A stretch of DNA of 64,000 bases. Source: Tillus elongatus. Taxonomy: Eukaryota > Arthropoda > Insecta > Coleoptera > Cleridae. Both the position numbers and the translations under genes were made by a program. Positions 1-41,260 of the stretch are shown here, one piece after another. The stretch covers positions 173,731,443 through 173,795,442 of the forward strand of contig OZ023265.1 of assembly GCA_964006375.1 (NCBI GenBank), written 5' to 3'. The first letter of the stretch is position 1. Each line of letters opens with the position of its first letter. Below the pieces are notes generated by a model that did no database searches, was not told the origin of the DNA, and saw only the letters and a program-made list of their open reading frames with translations.

Positions 1-1204
<1,204 letters not shown>

Positions 1205-1330
1205 GTATCACACCGATAACTAAAAAGTAATGGACCGATTTTGATGAAATTTGGTGAATACCTTCCTTTTGGAACTGGCATGAATGAGTTCGTCAGCAAG
1301 GAAAGGGAAAGTCCGACCAGTTTTCTGGGA
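1205..1330 (+). repeat. Fragment of the Helentron-like (TA)n repeat family, 3' half
   Basis: The stretch about a pending 'aaaaagtaatggaccgattttg' style segment (1228-1250) and 'gagttcgtcagcaaggaaa' (1286-1304) match the sense 3' half seen at 7010-7110 and, inverted, at 5110-5205. No hairpin end is visible after it, so this copy is truncated. Confidence 0.4.
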
Positions 1331-1994
1331 AAATTTTGGGTTTTCTTTCAGAAAAACTTTGACCATCAAAAATAAGAAAGTTAGTGCCGTCAGTGGCAAG
1401 AAGATTTCGAGCTATATTGCAGTTTTCCATTATATTCAAGTCCAAATTGTATCAATTGCAAACAGAAGTTTAGTACTTAATTGTAAGATGCATTGTAAAA
1501 TTTATACACCAATAAACTAAACTAAACTAAACTAAACTATTGTAACCAAATTTGGTATGCAATTTGCTTAAATACAAGAGTGTGGGATTTTGACCCTCGA
1601 GATCAATGGGAACTCCGAAAATGTAAGAGATACTTGGTTAAATTAGAAAAAAATTGGACAATGACAAGTGCAACTTGAACGTACTTACAGATTTGAAAAC
1701 ATAGCTTCCTAGATATAAGCGAAATACCAAAAACTGTCATTTTTACCTTTTTTCAACATCTCCAAAACTATGATTCTATTATTTCTATTAACTTAAATTT
1801 TTGTACAGGGTCATAATTCGCCATTGTGGTTGTCATGGTGACCTTTTAATTTGTTTAAATTCATTAATTTCTGAGTCGTGGTAGTCAACTCTTTTCTTTA
1901 ATGGATGCTATATTGAATTTTTTGACAAAATTTTTTTGTTTGTTTTTTGTTAATGATGTATCCCTAAATGGTGTTTTGTGTTATGAGGAATAAT
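1331..1994. other. Unassigned, probably old repeat
   Basis: AT-rich with a short (AAACT)n run near 1514-1538. I see no gene or element boundary. Confidence 0.35.
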
Positions 1995-3570
1995 GATACT
2001 ATGGTTACGACCCTGAAACGAAGCAACAACCAAGCCAGTGGAAGACTTCAAGTTCTCGTCGCCCCCAAAAAAGGTTGTTAAGCGAAATCAAACTCCAAAA
2101 CAATGCTGATTGATTGCTCAATCTGAGAGGAGTGGTCCATTCAGAGTTTGTTCCATAGGGTCAGACAGTTAACCAGTCTTTCTATCTGGAAGTTCTGAAA
2201 TGATTTCTCAACAGTTGGCGGAAGAGGCCTGATTTGTGGTTGGTTTTTCCACCATGATAACGCCCCTGTTCACACAGCCTTATCTGTGCACCATTTTGAA
2301 CAAAAATGATGTGATACTTCTGCCCCATCCTCTGTACTCACCCGACCTTGCCCCCTTTGACTTTTTTTATTTCCCCGAATGAAAAGAGACATGAAAGGAA
2401 AGAGCTTTGCCGACTATGCATAAGTGAAGAAAAAAAAAATGATGGAGGTGCTGTCGCGCATCACAAATGATGGATTTCAAAAATATTTGGTGCAATGGAA
2501 TAAAAAAATTGAGAATTGTACTAGTGTCAGTGGAGCGGGAGACGCCGGGCCTACCACAGGACACGCTTGTCTAGTTCACGGACGAATCTGGCGGAGAGCC
2601 TGGGATGGGACCAGGCGTTTATTAGAAAGGACTGAGGGTAAGTCACAGTATTTCCCTCGGGGCTTACGTAACGGTCTTTCAGGCTGAAATGTACGCAATT
2701 TTGCACTGCGATCCTCATAGCCACAGACAGCACTTAAGGCTCTAAGTAGCCCACAGGGAAACTCCAGGCTGGTAAGTGAATGCCGAGACGAGATTAGCGA
2801 CGTGGCTGGGCAGAATGACGTTACCTTCATCTGGATGCCGGGTCAAAGGTAATGAAGAGGCTGACACAGTCTTGCGAAGAGACGATCAGCAGAACCATTT
2901 ATGGGACCAGAACCGGTCTTGGGCGTGAAAAAAGGCACGGCCAGGGGATCCATTAAGTACTGGGTCAGAAACCAGCATAAGGTGTACTGGGCAGACTGTC
3001 CAGGGCTCAGACATGGGAAGTCACTAATTGGAGAACCCAGTTCATAGAGCTGTGGAATTACTAAATCTTAGCAGAGGACAGCTCAGGAACATAACAGGAC
3101 TCTTGACGGGACACGCAGCTGTCAAGAAACACCTGCATTAAATGGTGAGGTTCAAGGCGGATCTGGCATGCAGACTCCGCGGTTCGAGGGTGATCTGGCA
3201 TGCAGACTCTGCGGTTTGAGAGGGATCTGGCATGCAGACTCTGCGGCGAGAGGGAGGAATCAGCCCAGCACATATTGTGCTGGGATGGACAGCCTAGACC
3301 GGGGACAGAGCAATATAAAACTTCACCCTACCAATTGCTGTGCAGACTAGTTCAAGGCACAGTGATTTTGAAATGGGTGGAGTAGAAAAGGTACAGGGCA
3401 TGCATAATAGGCCAAAGGCTGCGGTGCTATCGGGGCGGGCATCGCAGAGGGGCCCTAAGGAGGAAAAAAAGTGTTAGTGGAGAGTACTTTGAAGGGAATT
3501 GAAGTTTTTTTTTGATTAAGTAAATAAATTAAAAAAACTAAGTTCGGTTTATTTTGGGTACTCCCTCGTA
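1995..3570 (+). pseudogene. Decayed DD34D mariner transposon, interrupted by a non-LTR insertion
   Basis: The plus strand, read across several frames, gives pieces of a mariner transposase: a HDNAPVHTA-like catalytic block near 2255-2280, a SPDLAPFDFF block near 2340-2360 that carries the third Asp, and the C-terminal stretch VLSRITNDGFQKYLVQWNKK at about 2449-2508. The C-terminus resumes after the insertion with GEYFEG near 3481-3498, followed by a mariner-like end (GGGTACTCCCTCGTA, ending at 3570). The N-terminal DNA-binding domain and left terminal repeat are missing, and there are many frameshifts and stops. DD34D mariners are cut-and-paste elements using TA targets. The copy is dead. Confidence 0.7.
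2536..3469 (+). mobile_element. 5'-truncated non-LTR retrotransposon (RNase H region), 13-bp target duplication
   Basis: This insert splits the mariner coding region. It is flanked by a duplication of 13 bp, 2523-2535 and 3470-3482, with one mismatch, and ends in a short A-run (AGGAAAAAAA). The content is a decayed RNase H domain: the D-containing DGSG-like block corresponds to about 2575-2590 and a GHSGVKGNEEAD-like block to about 2840-2870 (compare the better copy at 11716-12600). A C-terminal CCHC-like segment follows. An internal 31-bp segment (GATCTGGCATGCAGACTCTGCGG type) is repeated about three times at 3160-3245. All frames are broken. Confidence 0.7.
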
Positions 3571-3860
3571 TATAAAGACAAAAGAAGACTATATTTTGAT
3601 CGGAAATTTCCTAGTGACGCTAACAAACAATTTTGCAAATTTTTTCTACTTTCAACAAGTTCTGAAACTGATTTCTGTGCAAAATTACAATTTTAAAAAA
3701 TTCCCTTATATAATACAGCATGTTTCTTTACAATTACCAAAAAGTTGAGGATGACTTTTCCTGCGTAAAGATAAGAAAAAAGTTCCAATAAACTTATGTC
3801 TGGAAATATTTCGTTCCGGAGATGCAGGGTGTTAAACTTTTATTTTCATTTTTGCTTTTT
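3571..3860. other. Unassigned sequence
   Basis: Short AT-rich stretch between the mariner end and the next repeat. Nothing recognised. Confidence 0.4.
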
Positions 3861-4007
3861 AGTGAATTTTTATTTTTAAAAAAATCACTAATAGAGAGGT
3901 ATAAATGGTGAGACTGTGCAAAAATTTTTTCAAATGAGCGCTAACTAGGACCCCCAGAGCCCATATCCAGGGCCAGTTTAAAGTTTTATATGTATATATA
4001 TGTATAT

Positions 4008-4102
<95 letters not shown>

Positions 4103-4700
4103 CATACATACATACATACAGGGTGGCGCATTGAAAACGAAACAGACCGATTTGCGCCCAGAGAAATTTTTTTTAAGAAACACTGAAACACGTCAATTTT
4201 AATATTGAGGGGGACATGTTTTGACATAAAACTCAACTTTGTCACATCAAGCCCTTAAGGGTGGTGATAACAACCCTTATATTTTAAATAGGGAACATGG
4301 GTCGAGTGTTACATCATTTGAAAGCTCTTTCTTTTCTGAATTCGGCACACAATTTTTTTTTGAAGTTTTATCAACTCGTTTAAAAATTATTCACAGTTGG
4401 AGTTGCAAGAACGTATTTCATTCATTGTGATAAGAAATGCACTAATTAATCAATTTTTCGTTAAAAAAAAACTAAAAAACTCTGGACGCAGCAGGTGCGT
4501 TATGGTAGTGAATTTTCATTAAAATGTTTTTATTGCAAATATGTGTATTTTCTTTTTAAGAAAGCAGGCATCAATTTTGGTTACCAATATAACCTATATA
4601 GTAAAAACAATGTGCCATGTTTCATAAAAATAACTTTATTGTGTGAAAATGTACAAAAATTTCCAAACATGTAAGGCTGGCTCAGAACTGACACTGATAG

Positions 4701-5039
4701 ACTAAGTGAGTGGTGAACGTGTCGCCACCTAGTTCGGAACCAAGTACTATGTTGTCACGCCCGCTCCAAATAACACAGAGTGTTAAAAATAGAGACAGTA
4801 TACAACTAACTAACAATTTAAAAAATTGTTAGCCCTGGCCCATTTCTACCCCAATATAGGGACAAAGTATGTAAGACTAGATGCATTCTCGCAACAATTA
4901 GAACCGTAGACCGGTTTCGCTCTCATTAGAGCTCTTCAGTACGGCATACTAATTGTAGCAAAAATGCACCAAAAATAACACGGCTATATATAGCCAGTCT
5001 TAAAACACTAAGTGAGTGGTGAACGTGTCGCCACCTAGT
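4701..5039 (-). repeat. 306-bp unit with 33-bp terminal redundancy, containing a hammerhead ribozyme
   Basis: A perfect 33-bp direct repeat (4701-4733 and 5007-5039) brackets the unit, so the period is 306 bp. Between the two copies lie the ribozyme (4894-4956) and a 14-bp perfect palindrome GGCTATATATAGCC (4982-4995). A redundancy of this sort is what remains when a little more than one monomer of a tandem array, or a circular intermediate, is inserted. Such units are known from animal retrozymes, hammerhead satellites and Penelope terminal repeats. No reading frame. Confidence 0.55.
4894..4956 (-). ncRNA. Type I hammerhead ribozyme with intact catalytic core
   Basis: On the minus strand all core positions are present: CTGAAGA (C3-A9), stem II GCTCT-AATG-AGAGC, GAA (12-14), a minimal palindromic stem III ACCGGT with A15.1-U16.1, and the cleavage triplet GTC. 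Stem I pairs GCCGTA with TACGGT next to the core (six pairs, one G-U) and, past a small internal loop, ACAATTAG with CTAATTGT (eight pairs). Cleavage is predicted after the C opposite plus-strand base 4909. Short stem III is typical of Penelope-element and retrozyme hammerheads, which often act as dimers. Structure is seen; activity is inferred. Confidence 0.8.
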
Positions 5040-5205
5040 AGTACCTGATAGAGGGAATCCGTCTGTGTAATTAAAAGAAAACATTGTTTAATCTATTTCA
5101 ACTAAGCAGATTTTCCTGGTTAACGAACTTATCCAAGCCACTTGCAAAAGGAAGGTACTCACCAAATTTGATCAAAATCGGCCCATTATTTTTTGGGTTA
5201 TTGGT

Positions 5206-5296
<91 letters not shown>

Positions 5297-5454
5297 CATA
5301 TAAAAATTGAAACCGACCCCGGATATGTGTTCTCGGGGGCCTAATTAGTGCTAATTTGAAGGAACTTTTTCAAAATTCAAAAGTCAAGATCTCATTAGTT
5401 AATTTTTTTAAAGAAAATTCACTAAAACAAAACCAAACTTTCAAAAATGTTTAT

Positions 5455-6523
5455 TCAGTTAAGTAAGTGTTCAAATTGTTGACCACCAGCTTCCACACAG
5501 AAGTACAAATTTTGTTCAAAGCGAGCTCTGACATTCTGGAGCATTTGTGGAGTTATTAGACGGCATTCTGCAACAATGTGTCGTTGTAATTCTTCCAGAG
5601 ACTCGGTTCTGGTGCGTAAATTCTACTCTTTAAATGGCCCCATAGAAATAAGTCTAAAGGAGTTAAATCTGGTGATCTAGGGGGCCACTCAATAGCACCT
5701 CTACGCCAAATCCATTTCTCTGGAAACTCTCTGTTCAAAAACTCCCTAACACATTGTGAAAAATGCGGAGGACCTCCATCTTGTTGAAACACTAATTGAT
5801 TTTCTTGATAGCGATCATCATTTTCAACAATGTCAATTAGTAGAGGGTAAACGATATCTTCTAGTAACTCCAAATACGTTTCGCCACTCCAATTGCCATC
5901 AAGAAAAATTGGTCCGATTAAACGGTCTCCAAAAATGCCAGTGCAGACATTCAATTTCTGTGGAGTTTGAGTGTGGACTTCGTGAAAATTTCTTGAATTA
6001 TTATCTGCCCAATAACGACAATTATGACGATTGACTGTAGAGTTTAATAGAAACGTACACTCGTCTGAAAAACAGATATTGAACAGAAAGTACCCCTTAT
6101 CAGCTATTCGTGCAGTCATAATTTCACAAAACTCCAGCCGCCGATCAAAATCATCTTCATTCAGTTGTTGTACAAGATGAATTTTATACGGGTGAAATTT
6201 ATGATGCTTCAATATTCACTGAATAGTTCTTTTAATGTGTGAAACAGTGGCCAATTTTCTCGTGCTCAAAGTTGGGTCTGCAGCAATTTGTCCTAAAACT
6301 TTAATATCAGTAGTCTCATTTCTAACCGGAAAGTCACGTTCAGGATCCCGTTTTTTGTTGGCTACTAAACCACTTTGTCGAAACTTTGCAACTAACTCCA
6401 AAATGTATTTTCTGTTAACATGTCTGTTTGGATATCGTTCATTAAATAAATTTGCGGTACAGTTGGCACGTTTTTGAAAAAAAGAGTAATTATTTCAACT
6501 CTTTCTTCTACAAAATACACCAT
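5455..6523 (-). pseudogene. DD41D transposase relic (copy 1)
   Basis: The start is taken at 6523 (MVYFVEERVEII) because it begins the helix-turn-helix region. The frame is broken by a stop at about 6216-6219 and shifted near 5605, and the C-terminus (EAGGQQFEHLLN) ends at 5455. The N-terminal part has the DNA-binding region with ELVAKFRQSGLVANKK. The catalytic domain shows FSDECTF (first Asp), FQQDGGPPHFS (second) and RSPDLTPLDLFLWG (third). I count 41 residues between the second and third Asp, which places it in the DD41D group. All three Asp are present, but the reading frame is disrupted. Confidence 0.8.
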
Positions 6524-7318
6524 TGTGAAATTAATTTTTGGTAGTACTATCAAGTATCAAACCGACCGATAAACTAAAATAATAAACCGCATTTCTCTTA
6601 TTCCGATAAGAAATGTTCTGATAGTGAATTTTTTGTTTACAAACCAACGAAACATTGACTATCAGCACATTTCTTATCGGAATTAGTGAAATACGTTTTT
6701 GCATCTTCAACTGTGAATAACTTTTAAACGAGTTGATAAAACTTTCAAAGAAATTAGTGTGCTGAATTCAGAAAAGAAAGAGCTTTCAAATGATGTAACA
6801 CTCGACCCATGTTCCCTATTTAAAATATAAGAGTTGTTATCACCACCCTTAAGGGGATGATGTGACAAACTTGAGTTTTATGTCAAAACATATCCCCATC
6901 AATATTAAAATTGACGTGTTTCAGCGTTTCTTAAAAAAAATAATTCTCTGGACGCAAATCAGTCTGTTTCGTTTTCAATGCGCCACCCAATATATATAAT
7001 GTATGTATCCAACCAATAACTCAAAAAGTAATTAACAGATGTGGATGAAACTCGGCAAGTACCTTTCTTTTATTAATAGCTTGGATGTGTTCGTTAGCCA
7101 GGAAAATTGGACAAGGTTTTCCGGGAAAGCTTTGAGTTTTCTTTCGAATAAATTTTTTTCTCCGAAAGCTACAACGCTATTTTAATGAAATTTGGTGGAT
7201 ATGTGGACTTGGGAAAGACCTTACTACATATCAAAATTCAGCAAGTTTCAAATTGAGTTATTCAAATTTGAAGCATTTTATGAAAATTCACTACCATAAC
7301 ACACTTGCTGTATCCCAA

Positions 7319-8499
7319 GAATTATTCTAAATAGTTTTTGAAATAAATCATAAATTCGCATTTCAAAAAAAGCATAGATACAAATTTGTATTCAGGTATC
7401 GACGTTAATTTAGTCTTTCTTTAAAAAAAATAAAAAGCTCTGAAACCAACTAATCCCGGACATAAGTTTATAGGAACTTTTTTTCTTGTTTTCACGCAGG
7501 GAAACTCGTCGTCTATTTTTCGCATTATTAAAGAAACACCCTGTTATTCTATTTTGACAGGCAAACAGATATAATATAAGACAAAACTAAATTACCTGGT
7601 ATAAATTGTTTAATCCTAGACAAATTAACAGGTCAAATCCTTTAAACTGGCACAAACAATTACAGCTAACCCACTTGAAAGTTTACAAAACCACACAATG
7701 TCTCATCACAGCCACTAAAATAAATGTCCAGTGTCTGAGCGACTGGCTGATAAGTCATTATCTAACCAGGATGTATAAAGACAACATCTCTGAGTGCTCA
7801 CTGAAATAATCTTCTGTGAAACGAGACATTTAACAGATAAACTTATTTCTTGTGGAAATGCATTTAAAATATTCTAATGCAGAGTGTGAGACACTTTACT
7901 GCTGTATATCCACACTTAAACACAGCCTATGTGTAACCTTGATTTGATAAAATAAACAGCAGCATGACAATTCCATTAACACACCAATTACTTTGGTGGG
8001 CTTTATGTGGTTAATTAAAATATTTCATTTATTGTTTTGAGAACAACATGACTCATGTGATGTTTCTTAGAATTCCCTAAAATTGTAATTCTGCAATTAA
8101 ATCAACAAATTAGGGTCATTTGCGGAAATAATTGGGGTAATTTTTAGGTCATTTACATTTAGACATAAACAAGAAAAACAATGATTGTTCGTCTACAAAT
8201 TATGTAAAAATTACACTGCTTAGTACAGCAACCAGAATATATTTATTTATGAAATAGTTAATGAAAGTTCAAAGCCTACATTATTGCACAAATTAATGTG
8301 AACACAGGCAGATTTACGTTATATATCATTGATCAGAAGAAAAAATACAAACAGTACTAGCCTATAAATATTTTAGTATAATGCATTAGGGTGTAAGCCC
8401 CCATTTGGCTTTATTACAGCTTTTTTGTCTTTAAATGTTGACCTACATTTTGGTACATGGTTCACTCTTTATAATACAAACACACATACCAAATTTGGT
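7319..8499. other. Unassigned intergenic or cnk 3'-side sequence
   Basis: Less repetitive than its surroundings. I looked here on the minus strand for the missing cnk PH-domain exons and found none that convinced me. A candidate exon-like segment at about 7770-7818 has AG and GT borders but no recognisable product. Confidence 0.35.
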
Positions 8500-9030
<531 letters not shown>

Positions 9031-9270
9031 AGCTTAAAGTGTACAAAAGGTTATTTTTTTGTTTTTTGCACTTTAATGGTCTATTTCCCCCGACTATTTG
9101 CAGAATCCCTGCCTTTCTGTAGGCAGGGTAAGGATATTTAACGTGCCCAACATCGCATGGACACAGGACCGACAGACATTCAACTTGCTCAAATACAATG
9201 CCACAACCTGGGTTGATGTTACAGTATGTACTGAAAAAGTGAAAGGTGAACCCTGGGAACGAACGCAGTA

Positions 9271-10292
9271 CCCTTTTTTTTTTTCCTTCCTCAGAGCTCG
9301 TCTACGGCATTGCCGCCCCGATAGCACTGCAAAGTTTGGCTTATTGTGCATGCCCTTAGTCTTTTTACTCCACCCATTCCAAAATCATTGTGCCTTGAAC
9401 TAGTCTGCACAGCGATTGGTAGGGTAAAGTTTTATAATGCTTTGTCTCCAGTCTTGACTGACCGTAGATCAGTAGCCTTTTGCGGTCCAGAGCTTTCACT
9501 CGCACAAGATGTGCTGGGCTGATTCCTACCCCTCGCCGCAGGGTCTGCATGCGAGGTCCCCCTCAAACCCCCCTATTTTATGCAGGTGTTTCTTGACGGC
9601 CATGTGTCCCATTAAGAGACCTGTTATGTTTCTGAGCTGTCCTCTGCTGAAAGACCGTTGCATGGGCTCCGAGGGAAATACTATGACTTACCCTCGGGTC
9701 CTTCGGAATAAACACCTGCCCCCTCCCACGCTCCCCGCCGGATCCGACCGTGAACCAGAAGAGCGCGTCCCGTGTATGCCCGGCGTCTCCTCCCGCCATG
9801 CCTCGCAGTCGGGGATTTCCACTATAAAGTTGTTTTCCCTGCAGATTCGCGGGCTCGCGAAGTCTGACCTCATTTCAAGCATGGGCTCCTTCACGATCTC
9901 CTGAATTTTCCAGTGGCCCCTGAAGCCTGGGTTGATCTTTAGTCTACTATTGCAGGCTAGTCTGTATAGTCCTAGCCTGGCCTCCCCCATAATAACTAAG
10001 TGTAGGGGGGGGGGGGGGGGGGGGCCAGATCCAGCAACACCTTCAAGGCGGCTGTTGGGGTTGAAGACATGGCCCCTGTGATGCCTAGGCAAGCCATCCT
10101 TTGGATCTTGCCTAGTTTTTGTTTGGCACTGGATTATGTCACCTTAGGCCACCAGACCAGTGCCGTATAAGTTAGCGATGGTCTGACCACTTTTGTGTAC
10201 AGCCAAGTGGGCCATACTAGGTCTTAGTCCCCACGTTTTTCCATATAGCCGCCTAGTGACGGCTAAGGTCATGACTGCCTTACGCAGTATTT
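9271..10292 (-). mobile_element. Non-LTR retrotransposon fragment: end of RT, linker and RNase H
   Basis: Minus-strand frames give, in order, a post-RT block (KLGKIQRMACLGITGAM near 10065-10130, then PTAALKVLLDL), a linker (LHLVIMGEARLGLYRLA, 9950-10000), FIVEIPDCEAWREETPG (9780-9832) and the RNase H start with a damaged DGSG block. The copy ends in a long A-tail (minus) read as T at about 9276-9290. A 16-base G-run at 10008-10023 interrupts it. It belongs to the same family as 2536-3469, 11716-12600 and 42446-42521. The order RT-linker-RNase H points to the I/LOA/R1 group of non-LTR elements. Frames are broken. Confidence 0.65.
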
Positions 10293-10350
10293 TTCAACCC
10301 AGTACCCTTTGCTACAGAGGCACACGCTTTTACCACTAGAACGCCGAGAC
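10293..10350 (-). pseudogene. tRNA-like or SINE-like fragment
   Basis: On the minus strand TCTAGTGGTAAAAGCGTGTG resembles a tRNA D-arm/A-box, and GTACTGGGTTGAA a damaged T-arm/B-box about 35 bases further on. It lies 60 bp from a cnk exon and directly upstream of the non-LTR fragment. It could be the head of a tRNA-derived SINE. No full cloverleaf forms. Confidence 0.3.
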
Positions 10351-10410
10351 TCTAAATGTAATTTTAAACAGTTTAAATTCTTAAAAACAATTTTCCATTA
10401 ATCAACTTAC

Positions 10411-39457
<29,047 letters not shown>

Positions 39458-39572
39458 GTTAAAAAATAATTAAACCTATTATATTTTATAGTTTATTTAC
39501 ACATCACCTAGCACCAACTTCAACTTTATTTACGGGCAATTTGACATTTCTTATTTGTTCCTTACTTGATAA

Positions 39573-41107
39573 TAGTGATGGGTTGTTATTTAACAGTCTG
39601 TTATATTTTAACTGTTGTCGAGCCGCAGCAGTAACAACCTGTTATGGATATATACAAATAACAGGTACAGCTGTTGCGCATTGAGTCGTATCTGTTTCTG
39701 TTGTCGTATCTGTTTCTGTTGCACTGCTACGATCAAGCAGCTTCTGTTTTCATCCGCAACTGTTATAACAGGATGAATGGACATGAGACTGGGAATGGGG
39801 TATGGAGCGGACTTTACTTCGTAACATAATACTGTTTTCATCCGTAACTGTTATAACAGGATGAATGGACATGAGACTGGGAATGGGGTATAGAGCGGAC
39901 TTTACTTCATAACATAATACTGTTTTCATCCGCAACTGTTATAACAGGATGAATGGACATGAGACTGGGAATAGGGTATAGAGTATAGAGCGGACTTTAC
40001 TTCATAACATACTACTTTATACTAGTGTGCTCACAGCTTTGGGAACGTAGGGTCGTCGGTACAATGAAACTCTTAAATTTTGACAGGTTGTTGATTCACA
40101 CAAGACACACACATATATTTACAATTTATAAACAAACACAAAATATGAAAAATGTAAATAAAAAGGCTGTATATGTAGCAAGTGAAAATTATTAAAAATG
40201 AACTATATCACTGTAAAAATAAAATCAGGTCACCGCGTATATAAAAAAATAATCACATAGGCGTTGACGTAAACTCAATCTTCATTAGATAACTCGATAT
40301 GCTGATGGCATTTTTGTTTTAAGAAAAAACTGATATGTATACAAACGTACAGTTATGCTTTAACGTGAGTCCTTAGGTATTATATTATATTAGGTAGTTT
40401 TTTGCTCATTCTTCTTTGCCTTATGTAACTAATAAATCAATATTCCTTTTTACTTTTCACTTTGGAAATCTAAGAAATAGGTCCGATTTTAAACATCTTT
40501 TTTTTATTACTACTGCAAAATAAAAAATCCCTGAAACTTAAAAAATCTCAGAAACAGTACCAATTTTAATGAAATTATAAAAATATTCCCTGTACCCGGT
40601 ATAGTTGAAACCATCCACACTTCGCTCTATAGGTAGAGAGAAAAAAAATTAGTTTTAATTTTTTTTAAATTATTTATTTTATTTTTTGCTTACAATAATT
40701 CATTTATTTCATATAGCTCTCATTTTCAAGGAAAAGATGGCTATAGAGGTTTTCAAGCTCAATGCTTAACTAATACTTAATTAGTTAAGAAAATTCGAAA
40801 GAAATTCTGCATTGTTGAATTTTTTACCAAATTATTATTAGTGATGAATACCCAAAAAAAACCTCCATCATTTTTTTAATAAAAAAGTTATTAATTGTTT
40901 TAAACATAATACAAGAATATTTTTTATTTTAAACATTACCCAACTACACCACCGGACGGGTTCAGCTACTGTTACTACGTCTACGTGGAATTCTTAATAA
41001 TTCATAGTCATACTGTTATTTTCAACCCCTTATATTTAACTGTTATTTCTAAATAACAGGAACAGGTGCGACCTGTTAAAGCATTTTAACAGTTTTTCCC
41101 ATCACTA
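39573..41107. mobile_element. hAT-like non-autonomous element B, directly upstream of cnk
   Basis: Ends TAGTGATGGG (39573) and CCCATCACTA (to 41107), flanked by CTTGATAA (39565-39572) and CTTGTTAA (41108-41115), an 8-bp duplication with one mismatch. It carries a three-copy minisatellite (39747-40010) and the inverse of the CACACTAGTATAAA block of element A (about 40017-40030). No transposase. It starts 115 bp upstream of the cnk ATG, so it lies in the 5' untranslated region or promoter. Confidence 0.78.
39747..40010. repeat. Three-copy minisatellite of about 88 bp
   Basis: Units begin TTTTCATCCGCAACTGTTAT at about 39747, 39835 and 39923 and share GGATGAATGGACATGAGACT. The third has an extra TAGAGTA. 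Confidence 0.9.
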
Positions 41108-41115
41108 CTTGTTAA

Positions 41116-41260
41116 TGAATGAATTCCGATCACGACTCCCGAGGTCCCGAATCAAAATCGAATCGTTGGATCGTGTCTCGTCTTCGTGTCACCTCGTTTC
41201 TTGTCGTTATGGCAAACTGCACCAATCCACACAAATTACAAATTTAATATTTTTAGACTT
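41116..41260 (-). promoter_or_regulatory. Candidate cnk promoter or 5' UTR displaced by a hAT-like insertion
   Basis: A CpG-containing, less AT-rich segment (for example CGATCACGACTCCCGAGG, 41129-41146) immediately upstream of hAT element B in the direction of cnk. The unique sequence left of the element (39458-39564) and this segment would be contiguous without it. No TATA box stands out. Confidence 0.3.

Larger units (their letters stand above)
4481..5428 (-). mobile_element. Helentron-like repeat inserted in the DD41D transposon; carries a hammerhead unit
   Basis: Comparison with copy 2 of the host transposon (empty site near 49685) delimits the insert to within a few bases. Read on the minus strand, the 5' end has AGTGAATTTTC-type sequence (5408-5424) and the 3' end has GAAAATTCACTA (4509-4520) followed by the stem-loop ACGCA-5nt-TGCGT (4485-4500). 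The centre holds (TA)n (5211-5295). Subterminal inverted motifs plus one terminal hairpin fit HINE/DINE-1-like Helentrons. A 339-bp unit with a hammerhead ribozyme (4701-5039) is inserted between family blocks. No coding capacity. Confidence 0.55.
4121..6988 (-). mobile_element. Tc1/mariner-superfamily transposon, DD41D type, with terminal inverted repeats of about 300 bp (copy 1)
   Basis: The ends GGGTGGCGCATTGAAAACG (from 4121) and its inverse (to 6988) head terminal inverted repeats that remain alignable for about 300-350 bp (4121-4440 against 6670-6988). Inside the right repeat lies a further imperfect palindrome built on CCGATAAGAAATG (6600-6690). The element sits beside a (TA)n tract, as expected for TA-targeting transposases. 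It carries a transposase relic on the minus strand and an unrelated 948-bp insert (4481-5428) absent from copy 2 at 49326-51241. Confidence 0.8.
3861..7318 (+). mobile_element. Helentron-like (HINE/DINE-like) repeat, split by a DD41D transposon
   Basis: The left part (3861-4120) starts with the subterminal motif TAGTGAATTTTTA, continues with the family block 'gagcgctaactaggacc' and enters a (TA)n tract at 4016-4099. The right part (6989-7318) continues the family after the inserted transposon and ends with TGAAAATTCACTACCATAAC followed by the stem-loop region near 7298-7310. Without the insert the copy is about 590 bp. The layout (inverted subterminal motifs at both ends, central microsatellite, terminal hairpin) is that described for non-autonomous Helentrons such as DINE-1. 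No coding capacity. The family name is inferred. Confidence 0.5.

Noticed and set aside
7770..7818. Candidate cnk downstream exon on the minus strand
   Set aside because: AG and GT borders exist, but the product has no PH-domain or CNK-like sequence.
10008..10023. 16-base G-run as a regulatory G-quadruplex
   Set aside because: A single homopolymer inside a dead retroelement; more likely slippage or sequencing artefact.
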